Positions 7,774 to 15,725 of a stretch of DNA of 64,000 nt are shown one piece after another (within the stretch, counting starts at the first letter, position 1; every line of letters starts with the position of its first letter). Under the pieces are notes generated by a model. It had not been told where the DNA came from. It ran no database searches and was given only the letters and a program-made list of their open reading frames with translations. The position numbers and the translations under genes are program-made. The DNA comes from UBA6921 sp964532385. Its GTDB lineage: Bacteria > Pseudomonadota > Gammaproteobacteria > SG8-11. The stretch is taken from positions 4,758-68,757 of the forward strand of contig CAZHHW010000004.1 of NCBI GenBank assembly GCA_964532385.1. The letters are read 5' to 3'.

Positions 7774-8800
7774 ATTCCTATTCAATCTGATCGGTTTGAC
7801 GGTGATCGCCGTGAGCACGGGCGGTGCCTGGCTGTGGATGGACTACCAGACCTTCGGCAAGAATTTTCTCAAGATTCCGGGTGACGGCTGGCGCTATGAA
7901 GTGGTGACCGGCGCCAACCTGCGTTCCATCGGGCGTGATCTGCAGGCCCAAGGCATCCTGGAACGTCCCGAGTATCTGCGCTGGATGGCGCGCACCGAGG
8001 GTTATGCCAGCCGTGTCCGGGTCGGCGAGTATGAATTTTCCGCGCGCACCACACCGCGCGAATTCCTGGAAAAAATCGTTTCGGGGAAAGTAGTGCAATG
8101 GCAGTTAACCATTGTGGACGGGTGGACCTTCCGCCAGATGCTCGACGCGGTCGCCGCGCACGACAAACTGACGCATACGCTCGCGGGTTTGGCCGATGCC
8201 GAAATTATGGTCAAGCTGGGGTACCCACAGCTGCATCCCGAGGGCCGTTTCTTGCCGGACACCTATGCCTTTCCCAAAGGAACGTCGGATGTTGACTTTT
8301 TAAAGCGCGCCTATATCAGTATGCAGGAGTATCTGGTGCGTGTGTGGCCGGAGCGCGATAAGAATTTGCCGCTGGCCTCGAAAGACGAAGCCCTGACGCT
8401 GGCATCCATCGTCGAACGAGAAACCGGCATACCGCAAGAGCGCCCGATGATTGCCGGTGTGTTCGTGCGCCGCTTGCAAAAAGGCATGCGCCTGCAAACC
8501 GATCCGACCGTGATCTATGGTTTGGGCGACCGCTACGACGGCAATATCCATCGCCGCGATCTGGATGCTGAGACGCCTTACAACACCTATCGCATCAAAG
8601 GCCTGCCGCCCACGCCGATTGCCCTGCCGGGCAAGGAGGCCATCAATGCGGCATTGCATCCGCAAGGCGGCGACGCGTTATATTTCGTCGCGCGCGGCGA
8701 TGGCAGTCATGAATTTTCGAGCAGCATCGAACAGCACAATCGCGCGGTGATGAAATATCAGATCAAACCGGCGCTGGCCGCGACGCAGAAAAGGAAATAG
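7766..8800 (+). CDS. mltG: Endolytic murein transglycosylase MltG
   Basis: A 344-residue inner-membrane protein of the YceG/MltG family, which cuts nascent glycan strands in the periplasm and sets their length. An N-terminal membrane segment (FLFNLIGLTVIAVSTGGAWLW) is followed by a LysM-like domain and the catalytic domain. The catalytic glutamate lies in LASIVERETG, and the region near TDPTVIYGLG is strongly family-like. The ATG at 7766 sits within the last codons of pabC, an 8-base overlap. Confidence 0.93.
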   Translation: MRRFLFNLIGLTVIAVSTGGAWLWMDYQTFGKNFLKIPGDGWRYEVVTGANLRSIGRDLQAQGILERPEYLRWMARTEGYASRVRVGEYEFSARTTPREFLEKIVSGKVVQWQLTIVDGWTFRQMLDAVAAHDKLTHTLAGLADAEIMVKLGYPQLHPEGRFLPDTYAFPKGTSDVDFLKRAYISMQEYLVRVWPERDKNLPLASKDEALTLASIVERETGIPQERPMIAGVFVRRLQKGMRLQTDPTVIYGLGDRYDGNIHRRDLDAETPYNTYRIKGLPPTPIALPGKEAINAALHPQGGDALYFVARGDGSHEFSSSIEQHNRAVMKYQIKPALAATQKRK

Positions 8801-8807
8801 GTTCAGC

Positions 8808-9491
8808 ATGACGCGCGGAAAATTCATCACCCTCGAAGGTATCGAAGGCGCGGGTAAATCATCGCAACGGGTGTTTATTCAGGATTTTTTACAGCGTGCC
8901 GGAAAAACCGTGCTGCTGACGCGCGAACCGGGCGGGACTGCGCTGGGCGAAAAAATCCGCGAGCTGCTGCTGGATCACCGCAACGGCGTGATGGCTTCGG
9001 ATACCGAGCTGTTGCTGATGTTCGCCGCGCGCGCGCAACATCTGGCGCAAGTTATTTGTCCAGCCCTGGCACGCGGTGACTGGGTGTTGTGCGACCGCTT
9101 CACCGATGCGACTTATGCCTACCAGGGCGGCGGCCGCGGTATTGCTCCTGCGCGCATCGGTGCGATGGAGACCTGGGTGCAGGGCGAGCTGCGTCCCGAT
9201 CTCACCTTGTTGCTCGATGTACCCGAAGACATCGGCCTGCAACGCGCCGGACAACGCAGCACTCCGGACCGCTTCGAGCGCGAACGCGGGGAATTTTTCG
9301 CGCGCGTGCGGGAAGCGTATCTGGCGATGGCCAAGACTCACAGCGCGCGCTATCGTGTGATCGATGCGTCGCAACCGCTGGAAACAGTGCAGGCAAATAT
9401 TCAACACGCGATCACGGAGTTTTTGCGTAGCGGGTCATTACAATTAGACACAACCACCCCACCCCTGCGGGGCACCCCTCCTCGAAAATGA
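8808..9491 (+). CDS. tmk: Thymidylate kinase with repeat-derived C-terminal tail
   Basis: Phosphorylates dTMP to dTDP. The P-loop is GIEGAGKSSQ near residue 11, followed by LTREPGGT, the DRFTDATYAYQGGGRGI substrate loop and a flexible lid. It lies 7 bases after mltG. The last 14 or so residues (DTTTPPLRGTPPRK) are encoded by the left arm of the inverted repeat at 9450, and the stop codon lies inside that arm. The normal family C-terminus probably ended close to the repeat junction. The tail is unlikely to affect catalysis. Confidence 0.95.
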   Translation: MTRGKFITLEGIEGAGKSSQRVFIQDFLQRAGKTVLLTREPGGTALGEKIRELLLDHRNGVMASDTELLLMFAARAQHLAQVICPALARGDWVLCDRFTDATYAYQGGGRGIAPARIGAMETWVQGELRPDLTLLLDVPEDIGLQRAGQRSTPDRFERERGEFFARVREAYLAMAKTHSARYRVIDASQPLETVQANIQHAITEFLRSGSLQLDTTTPPLRGTPPRK

Positions 9492-9567
9492 GGAGGGGAG
9501 GAAAAAGCGTTGTTTTCCCCTCCTCATTTTGGAGGAGGGGTGGACGCGCAGCGGACGGGGTGGTTGT
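9450..9567. repeat. Long inverted repeat at the tmk-holB junction (MITE/REP-like)
   Basis: Two arms of about 50 bases begin ACAACCACCCC and end GGGGTGGTTGT, with inner arms CCCCTCCTC...GAGGAGGGG repeated. The whole can fold into a long hairpin. A right-arm copy occurs at 63946-64000. The element supplies the end of tmk and ends 16 bases before the holB start. It has no coding capacity of its own, so any movement would need a transposase from elsewhere. Confidence 0.85.
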
Positions 9568-9582
9568 TCAGCAGGAGGAATT

Positions 9583-10611
9583 TTGTCGCAAGCCGTAGAT
9601 CAACCCTTACCCTGGCACGCCGAACTGTGGCAGCGTGTGCAAGCGCGCCGCCGCAGCGACCAGTTGCCGCACGCGCTGTTGCTGTGCGGCGTGGCGGGCT
9701 TAGGTAAACTGCGGTTCGCCAACGCGCTTGCGCACAGTTTGGTGTGTGCGCAACCGAACGCGCAGGGCATCGCGTGCGGGACCTGTTCGCCGTGCCGGTT
9801 ATTTCTTGCCGGGTCGCATCCTGACATTTTGCGGGTGGCGCCGGAAGAAGAGGGCAAGTCGATTTCCATCGAACAAATTCGCGCGCTGCGCGAGTTGAAT
9901 GCGCTCAGCAGTTATGGCGGCGGGCATAAGCTCGTTGTGATCGAACCGGCCGAGCGCATGACCATGGCGGCGGCCAACGCATTGTTGAAGACGCTGGAAG
10001 AACCGTCGGGAAAAACCTTGATCATGCTGGTCACCATGCGCCCCAGCAGTTTACCGGCGACGGTGCGCAGCCGCTGTCAGCGGCTGGATTTCACGGTGCC
10101 GGCGCGTGCGGCGGGTGCCGCTTGGTTGCAGCAACACCTGGGGGCGTGCACCGCGCAAGACGCGGCGGCCGTGTTGGCCTTGGCGCAGGGCGCGCCGCTG
10201 CGTGCACTGCAACTGCATGAAGACGGCGCGCTGGAACAACGCGCGAAACTGCTCGCGGATTTGCGCGATGTGGCCTTGGGTAAGAGCGATCCAGTGGTCA
10301 TCGCCGAGCGCTGGCACAAGGCGGGTATGAAACAGGCCTGGCAGTGGCTAAGCTCGTGTGTGAACGACATGCTGCGGTTAAAGTTTGACGCCTCTCCGTC
10401 GTTATTAAACAACATCGACGTTGCGCCTTTATTGGATGAATTGGCGCGCAAGGCCGACGTGCAGGCGCTGTTTCGCTGGTCGGATCGCGTCAAGCAGGCG
10501 CAGCAGGAAGCCGACGTGCCGCTCAATCAACAAATGGTTCTGGAAGATGTATTGATTGCCTGGGAGCGCCAGTTCGTGACTGTTCGTGAATCATCAAGGC
10601 CGACGCCATGA
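9583..10611 (+). CDS. holB: DNA polymerase III delta' subunit
   Basis: The 342-residue clamp-loader subunit helps open the beta ring at replication forks. It has a modified P-loop (GVAGLGKLRFA), a zinc-binding cysteine cluster (CGTCSPC), the NALLKTLEEPSGKTLIML segment and an SRC arginine-finger region near residue 150. I choose TTG at 9583 because AGGAGGA ends four bases before it. Upstream in-frame codons lie in the inverted repeat and would add repeat-derived residues. It overlaps the next gene by ATGA. Confidence 0.92.
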   Translation: MSQAVDQPLPWHAELWQRVQARRRSDQLPHALLLCGVAGLGKLRFANALAHSLVCAQPNAQGIACGTCSPCRLFLAGSHPDILRVAPEEEGKSISIEQIRALRELNALSSYGGGHKLVVIEPAERMTMAAANALLKTLEEPSGKTLIMLVTMRPSSLPATVRSRCQRLDFTVPARAAGAAWLQQHLGACTAQDAAAVLALAQGAPLRALQLHEDGALEQRAKLLADLRDVALGKSDPVVIAERWHKAGMKQAWQWLSSCVNDMLRLKFDASPSLLNNIDVAPLLDELARKADVQALFRWSDRVKQAQQEADVPLNQQMVLEDVLIAWERQFVTVRESSRPTP

Positions 10612-10976
10612 GTACACCGCCGGGCGGAATGCCGCCGCTGCGCCAGGGTGGAATCCTGTCACTGACCATCAAGGACAAGTCGTCGCTGTACGCGGCCTAC
10701 ATGCCGTTCATTAAAAACGGCGGACTGTTTATCCCCACCAACAAAACCTACAACCTCGGCGACGAAGTGTTCATGCTGCTGTCGTTGATGGATGACGCCG
10801 AAAAAATTCCGGTGGCAGGCAAGATCGTGTGGGTGACGCCTAAAGGCGCTCAGGGCAACCGCGTTGCCGGCATCGGCGTGCAATTTTCCATTCAGGACAA
10901 CGGCGCCGTGCGCAACAAGATCGAAGCCTTTCTCGGCGGCGGGCTGAAGTCCGACCGTCCAACCCACACGATGTAA
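10608..10976 (+). CDS. pilZ: PilZ-domain protein
   Basis: This 122-residue protein has the PilZ fold of the type IV pilus assembly protein found next to holB in many gammaproteobacteria. It has YMPFIKNGGLFIPT, then a GDEVFMLLSLMDD strand and a GIGVQFS strand. Canonical PilZ proteins of this position lack the RxxxR c-di-GMP site, and I see none here. Translationally coupled to holB through ATGA. Confidence 0.88.
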   Translation: MSTPPGGMPPLRQGGILSLTIKDKSSLYAAYMPFIKNGGLFIPTNKTYNLGDEVFMLLSLMDDAEKIPVAGKIVWVTPKGAQGNRVAGIGVQFSIQDNGAVRNKIEAFLGGGLKSDRPTHTM

Positions 10977-10981
10977 AAACT

Positions 10982-11518
10982 TTAAATCAGCCGGGTCAAC
11001 GGAAAATCCAGTTCCGGCTGCGCCACATGGTTGAAGTAGTTCGAGAAGATGTTCAACGCCACATGCGCAATAATCTCGCCCGTTTCTTCCTCGTTCCAAC
11101 CCGCGGCTTTTAACTGGTTTAACCCAGCGGTATCAATGGCGCCATGTTTAGCCATTAAGGCCTTCACGAAGATCAGCGCGGCGTGTGTCTTCGGATCGCT
11201 CGCCGCGGCGTTTTGATTGAGTTCCAGTTCCTGGGGCAACAAACCTAATTTTTGTGCGCGGAACGCATGTGCGGACACGCAGTATTCGCATGCATTCAAC
11301 GCGGCGACGAGCAATGCGATTTGCTCGCGCAGCATGGCGCTTAACTTGCCCTGCGCCAGTGCGCCGCGGAAGCTGAGGTAGCCATCCAGCGCTGCCGTCG
11401 AATGGGCCATCGCCTTGTAAAGATTTGGCACCCTGCCGAGTTGAGCTTGGGTTCGCTCGAGCAATTCTTTGGTTCGTCCGGTGGCCTGTTCAGGGTTGAT
11501 CAAATCGATGCGTGGCAT
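10982..11518 (-). CDS. AhpD-like alkylhydroperoxidase (carboxymuconolactone decarboxylase family)
   Basis: A 178-residue protein with the CMD/AhpD fold. The redox motif is ACEYCVSAH: Cys77 and Cys80 in CxxC and His84. Such proteins reduce peroxides or act as thiol-disulfide partners. It ends 5 bases after pilZ on the opposite strand. Upstream lie a tetR-like and a DUF2798 gene in the same direction, making a small stress-type operon. The exact substrate cannot be read. Confidence 0.82.
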   Translation of the reverse strand: MPRIDLINPEQATGRTKELLERTQAQLGRVPNLYKAMAHSTAALDGYLSFRGALAQGKLSAMLREQIALLVAALNACEYCVSAHAFRAQKLGLLPQELELNQNAAASDPKTHAALIFVKALMAKHGAIDTAGLNQLKAAGWNEEETGEIIAHVALNIFSNYFNHVAQPELDFPLTRLI

Positions 11519-11549
11519 GGTGATACCTCGGTGCTTAAGTTAGAAACCG

Positions 11550-12146
11550 CTATTTCGTTTTCCTTGGCTGGGCGTCGAGCACCAGTTTCGCAAGTTGCCT
11601 GGCGCGCAGCGCGGCATCGGGCTTGCCTTCACGTACCGCGGTTACAATCGCACCGTCGATGAGCTGCAAAAAAATAACCGCGAGCGCTTCAAAATCTTGG
11701 TAACCCGCGTCCTTGAGCAGGTTGGCCAGCAGCGTTCTGACCGATTCTTTGTGGCGCCGCGCAGCGTGGGCACAGGGATGATCAAGTCGCGCCAATTCAG
11801 CAATGGTGTTTATGAACGCGCAACCGCGATAGGTCGACTGCCGGAAGCGTGTATCCAGCGCGTCGAAAACCGCCAGCGGTTTGTCTTGTGGGTGTGGTGC
11901 AAGTTGCTCGAGGGCGTTATGCAACCAGGCGCGCCATTGCTGGTCACGCACATCCAGCCATGCCGCGACCAGATCGTCTTTCGACGGAAACGCCCGGTAA
12001 AATGACGCTTTAGCCACACCGCTTTCCGCAATCAGCCGATCGACCCCGACGGCACGTATCCCGTCTTGATAAAAAAGCTTGTCGGCGGTTTTCAGAATTC
12101 TCTCCGCCGGGGTGCTGTGTTTCGCAGTGGGGGTGCCAGCTGTCAT
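11550..12146 (-). CDS. TetR-family transcriptional repressor
   Basis: 198 residues. The N-terminal helix-turn-helix is clear: ILKTADKLFYQDGIRAVGVD then IAESGVAKASFYRAFPSKDDL (residues ~17-60). The C-terminal ligand domain is not specific. It sits between the AhpD-like and DUF2798 genes and probably controls all three through the palindrome at 12422-12435. The ligand is unknown; an electrophile or oxidant would fit the AhpD-like partner. Confidence 0.88.
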   Translation of the reverse strand: MTAGTPTAKHSTPAERILKTADKLFYQDGIRAVGVDRLIAESGVAKASFYRAFPSKDDLVAAWLDVRDQQWRAWLHNALEQLAPHPQDKPLAVFDALDTRFRQSTYRGCAFINTIAELARLDHPCAHAARRHKESVRTLLANLLKDAGYQDFEALAVIFLQLIDGAIVTAVREGKPDAALRARQLAKLVLDAQPRKTK

Positions 12147-12156
12147 ACCGGATCTC

Positions 12157-12399
12157 CTAGCAAGGTTGTTTTAAACCATCGAGCCGGGTGACGATGGCGC
12201 GCGTAATACGCTGCGACAGCGGGAGCGCTAAACCTGCCGCGAGCGCCGCCATGGGCCAGGCGACCGCGAATGCGTGCAGCCAATGGGTTACAAAATCGGC
12301 TTCCCAGCCGATGTTCATATAAGTGACGGCCGCCGTCATTATGAAGGCCATGAATCCACTCATCACCACGGGTTGGATAAAGCGTGCCTTGTCTTGCAT
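12157..12399 (-). CDS. Small DUF2798-like membrane protein
   Basis: The 80-residue protein from the ATG at 12399 has two membrane helices (VVMSGFMAFIMTAAVTYMNI and HAFAVAWPMAALAAGLALPL), as in DUF2798 proteins of unknown function. AGGAG lies eight bases before this ATG, which decides the start over longer open frames. First gene of the tetR-ahpD operon. Confidence 0.78.
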   Translation of the reverse strand: MQDKARFIQPVVMSGFMAFIMTAAVTYMNIGWEADFVTHWLHAFAVAWPMAALAAGLALPLSQRITRAIVTRLDGLKQPC

Positions 12400-12421
12400 G
12401 GAGATGCTCCTGTTAGCAACT

Positions 12422-12435
12422 AGACAGAACTGTCT
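12422..12435. promoter_or_regulatory. Palindromic TetR-type operator candidate
   Basis: AGACAG-AA-CTGTCT is a perfect 6+6 palindrome, followed by a further GTCTG half. It lies 23 bases upstream of the DUF2798 ATG, where a repressor of this operon would bind. Assignment to the adjacent TetR protein is inference. Confidence 0.65.
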
Positions 12436-12575
12436 GTCTGTATATTCTTGGAATACGCCTTCAATGTCAAGGGCTCGATTAGTAATCTGCGCGTCGCCCT
12501 GTTTGCCGGCGTGGAAGTCATTGCTGTTCCACGGTATCGTTGCGGCGAAATTCTTAACTGCGGAATCCAAAACTC

Positions 12576-13391
12576 ATGCTCGTCGATTCACATTGTCATC
12601 TGGACATGCTTGATCTTGCGCCGTGGAATGGCGAGTTGCGCGGGGTGCTCGATGCCGCGGCGCAGCAGGACGTGACACATATGCTGTGCGTGTCGGTGAC
12701 TCTGGAACGCTGGGTGCCGATGATGGAGATGATCCGGCCGCACGCGAATGTGTACGCGTCGGTGGGCGTGCATCCGAACGAGCACGAGGGCCGTGATCCG
12801 GACGTCGATGAATTAGTGCGGCTCGCCGCGGATCCGAAAATTGTCGCGATCGGCGAGACCGGTTTGGATTATTTCCGCAGTGAAGGCGATCTGGAATGGC
12901 AGCGCGAACGTCTGCGCCGCCACATTGCGGCGGCGAAGCAAACGCATAAGCCGTTAATCATCCACATGCGCGAAGCGACGGCGGATACTTTGTGCATTCT
13001 CGATGAAGAAAACGCGCGCGATGCGGGCGGCGTGATGCACTGCTTTGCCGAGGACTGGGCGGCCGCGCAACGCGCGCTGGATTTAGGTTTCTATATTTCA
13101 TTCTCGGGCATCGTGACATTTAAAACCGCAAACACCTTGCGCGATGTCGCTGCCAAAGTGCCGCTGGATCGAATGTTGGTCGAAACTGATTCGCCGTATC
13201 TCGCGCCGATTCCGCATCGCGGCCGGCCCAACTATCCGGGCTATACGCGTCACGTGGCGGAAAAAATTGCCGAGGTGCGCGGCTGCACCTATGCAGAAAT
13301 CGCCGCGCATTCCACGCGCAATTTTTTTGCATTATTTAAAAATGCGCAGTGCGCCGATTTAAATCCCGTGGTTTCAGCCACCCCTCAATAA
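12576..13391 (+). CDS. TatD-family metal-dependent hydrolase
   Basis: A 271-residue TIM-barrel hydrolase of the TatD/YcfH family; characterised members are 3'-5' DNA exonucleases or D-aminoacyl-tRNA-type hydrolases. Metal ligands are visible: DSHCHLD at the N-terminus, GETGLDYF with its glutamate, IIHMREA, MHCF and ETDSPYLAP. It is normally the last gene of the holB-pilZ-tatD series, but here a divergent operon separates it from pilZ. It therefore needs its own promoter in 12436-12575. Confidence 0.92.
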   Translation: MLVDSHCHLDMLDLAPWNGELRGVLDAAAQQDVTHMLCVSVTLERWVPMMEMIRPHANVYASVGVHPNEHEGRDPDVDELVRLAADPKIVAIGETGLDYFRSEGDLEWQRERLRRHIAAAKQTHKPLIIHMREATADTLCILDEENARDAGGVMHCFAEDWAAAQRALDLGFYISFSGIVTFKTANTLRDVAAKVPLDRMLVETDSPYLAPIPHRGRPNYPGYTRHVAEKIAEVRGCTYAEIAAHSTRNFFALFKNAQCADLNPVVSATPQ

Positions 13392-13461
13392 ATAAAAGCG
13401 CAAGAATCGGGTGGTGGTCATCACCGCGCTTTTGGATACTGGCCTTCTTTGCAAAGGCGGA

Positions 13462-14328
13462 ATGCGCATGCGTGACAACTCATTTGACGATAACGGCAAG
13501 CATTATGCGGTTGTCGCGCGCGCCATCGAATACATTCGCAGCCAGGCTTATCGGCAACCCGCGCTAAGCGACATTGCCGCCGCGGTGAATATGAGCGAGT
13601 TTCATCTGCAACGCGTGTTCACGGAATGGGCCGGCGTGTCACCCAAGCGTTTTTTGCAATATGTCACCAAGGAGCACGCGCGGCAGGCGCTGTGCGCATC
13701 GGCGGATATTCTCGGCACCGCGCTCGCAGCGGGCTTGTCCGGCCCAAGCCGCCTGCATGACTTGATGATTTCGTGCGAAGCGATGACGCCGGGAGAAATC
13801 AAGACCCAGGGCGCAGGTGTCAGCATCGGTTTCGGCAACGCGCCTACACCGTTTGGCGCAGCACTGCTGGGCTGGACGGCGCGGGGCGTTTGCTACTTTG
13901 AGTTCCATGACGGCGAAACCGGAATCAAACAACGTGCTTTGCAAGCGCACTGGCCCGCCGCGAGGCTGGTCCAAGACGATGCGCACGCGGCATGCTTGAG
14001 CGCGCAGATATTTCCATCGGTGCCGCAACCCGGAAAATTACATCTGGTGCTGCGCGGTACGAATTTTCAGCTCAAAGTGTGGGAGGCGCTGTTGCGAATC
14101 GCTCCCGCGCAGAGGGTATCCTACGGCCAGCTTGCGGCCATGCTTGATGCGCCCGCGGCGCAGCGTGCCGTGGGCTCCGCGCTCGCTGCCAATACCCTGG
14201 GCTATTTGATTCCCTGTCATCGCGTGATTCGCGCCAGCGGCGAGACCGGACAATACCGCTGGGGCAGCCCTCGCAAAGCGGCGATACTGGCCTGGGAAGC
14301 GGCGCGGAAATCTTCCGCCGATGCATGA
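13462..14328 (+). CDS. AraC-type regulator fused to O6-alkylguanine-DNA methyltransferase
   Basis: About 288 residues. Residues ~10-110 are an AraC helix-turn-helix domain (IAAAVNMSEFHLQRVFTEWAGVSPKRFLQYV). The C-terminal part is the methyltransferase with the acceptor cysteine near residue 252 in IPCHRVIR and the FQLKVWEALLRIAPAQRVSYGQLA helix. It would repair O6-methylguanine and possibly activate its own synthesis. It lacks the N-terminal zinc Ada domain with the phosphotriester-sensing cysteine, so it is not a full Ada. Starts at 13462 and 13468 are both plausible. Confidence 0.9.
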   Translation: MRMRDNSFDDNGKHYAVVARAIEYIRSQAYRQPALSDIAAAVNMSEFHLQRVFTEWAGVSPKRFLQYVTKEHARQALCASADILGTALAAGLSGPSRLHDLMISCEAMTPGEIKTQGAGVSIGFGNAPTPFGAALLGWTARGVCYFEFHDGETGIKQRALQAHWPAARLVQDDAHAACLSAQIFPSVPQPGKLHLVLRGTNFQLKVWEALLRIAPAQRVSYGQLAAMLDAPAAQRAVGSALAANTLGYLIPCHRVIRASGETGQYRWGSPRKAAILAWEAARKSSADA

Positions 14329-14585
14329 CTTGCATCCATAACTTTTCGGCAACATGTTAATAATTGCGGCATTCAAATGCTCCGGCGCGTCCCGGCGCAT
14401 AGACACTGCCAAACGCCATACAGTAGAATAGCGCCGCTTTCGAGGACTCTGGATTTCGTTTCTTGAAGGTCACCAGAATCATAAAATTAGTGTAGGCATG
14501 AGGTGCTCATGGCCCCACAATCGGGATGCGTCTTCCGTACACACGAGACCATCCCTTTTTTGTATGCAAAGTTAAGGAGAAGGCA
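14329..14585. other. carA upstream region, no gene
   Basis: 257 bases between the methyltransferase gene and carA. It should hold the carAB promoter and any pyrimidine or arginine control. I see no convincing promoter hexamers, terminator or riboswitch fold by eye. AAGGAG at 14574-14579 is the carA ribosome site. Confidence 0.5.
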
Positions 14586-15725
14586 TTGCGCAGACCGGCT
14601 CTTTTAGCACTGGAAGACGGCAGTGTGTTCTGGGGCGAATCCATCGGTGTGGATGGCCAGACGGTGGGCGAGGTTGTTTTCAATACGGCGATGACCGGGT
14701 ATCAGGAAATCCTGACCGATCCTTCGTACACCAAACAGATTGTCACGCTGACTTATCCGCACATCGGCAATACCGGCACCAACAATGAAGACGAAGAAGC
14801 CCGCGGCATACAAGCCGCCGGACTGGTGATTCGCGATTTGCCGCTGCTGGCTTATAGCTGGCGTAAACAAAAAAATCTCGATCAATATTTACGCGACAAT
14901 AAAACCGTGGCGATCGCCAACATCGATACGCGTCGCCTCACGCGCATTTTACGCGACAAGGGTGCGCAAAACGGTTGCATCATGGCGGGCGACGGCACCA
15001 TCGACGAGCGCCGCGCGCTGGATGCGGCACGCTCCTTCCCCGGTCTTAAAGGCATGGATTTGGCGAAGGTTGTCAGTGTCACGAAGAGCTACGAGTGGAT
15101 CGAAGGGAACTGGGAGTTAGGCAGCGGGCATAAAAAGCCCGCTGCTGATGCATTGCGTTACCACGTGGTTGCCTATGATTACGGCATCAAGCGTAATATT
15201 TTACGCATGCTGGTGGAGCGCGGCTGCCGCGTCACCGTCGTGCCGGCGCAGACCTCGGCGCGCGAGGCGCTCGCCATGAAGCCGCACGGGGTGTTCTTGT
15301 CGAATGGCCCGGGCGATCCGGAGCCGTGCAGTTATGCCGTCAATGCGATCCGCGATATTGTCGACACCGGCATGCCGGTATTCGGTATCTGTCTGGGGCA
15401 CCAGTTGTTGTCATTAGCCAGCGGTGCCAAAACCATCAAAATGAAATTCGGCCACCATGGTGCGAATCATCCGGTGCAAGATCTGGTGACCAAACGCGTA
15501 ATGATCACCAGCCAGAACCACGGTTTCGCGGTTGACGAAGCCACGTTGCCGAAAAATTTAATCCCGACGCATCGTTCGCTGTTTGATAATTCATTGCAAG
15601 GTGTGCGGCGTCTTGATCAACCTGCGTTCAGTTTTCAGGGTCATCCCGAAGCGAGTCCTGGCCCGCACGACATCGGGTCGCTGTTCGATTGCTTTATAAA
15701 AGACATCAAAAACCTCCATGCCTAA
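14586..15725 (+). CDS. carA: Carbamoyl-phosphate synthase small (glutaminase) subunit
   Basis: The 379-residue subunit hydrolyses glutamine and passes ammonia to CarB. The N-terminal domain starts RRPALLALEDGSVFWGESIG. The class I amidotransferase half has the nucleophile in FGICLGHQLLSLA and the His-Glu pair in FQGHPEASPGPHD. I choose TTG at 14586, six bases after AAGGAG; the in-frame ATG at 14526 would add 20 unusual residues. It overlaps carB by 8 bases. Confidence 0.95.
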   Translation: MRRPALLALEDGSVFWGESIGVDGQTVGEVVFNTAMTGYQEILTDPSYTKQIVTLTYPHIGNTGTNNEDEEARGIQAAGLVIRDLPLLAYSWRKQKNLDQYLRDNKTVAIANIDTRRLTRILRDKGAQNGCIMAGDGTIDERRALDAARSFPGLKGMDLAKVVSVTKSYEWIEGNWELGSGHKKPAADALRYHVVAYDYGIKRNILRMLVERGCRVTVVPAQTSAREALAMKPHGVFLSNGPGDPEPCSYAVNAIRDIVDTGMPVFGICLGHQLLSLASGAKTIKMKFGHHGANHPVQDLVTKRVMITSQNHGFAVDEATLPKNLIPTHRSLFDNSLQGVRRLDQPAFSFQGHPEASPGPHDIGSLFDCFIKDIKNLHA

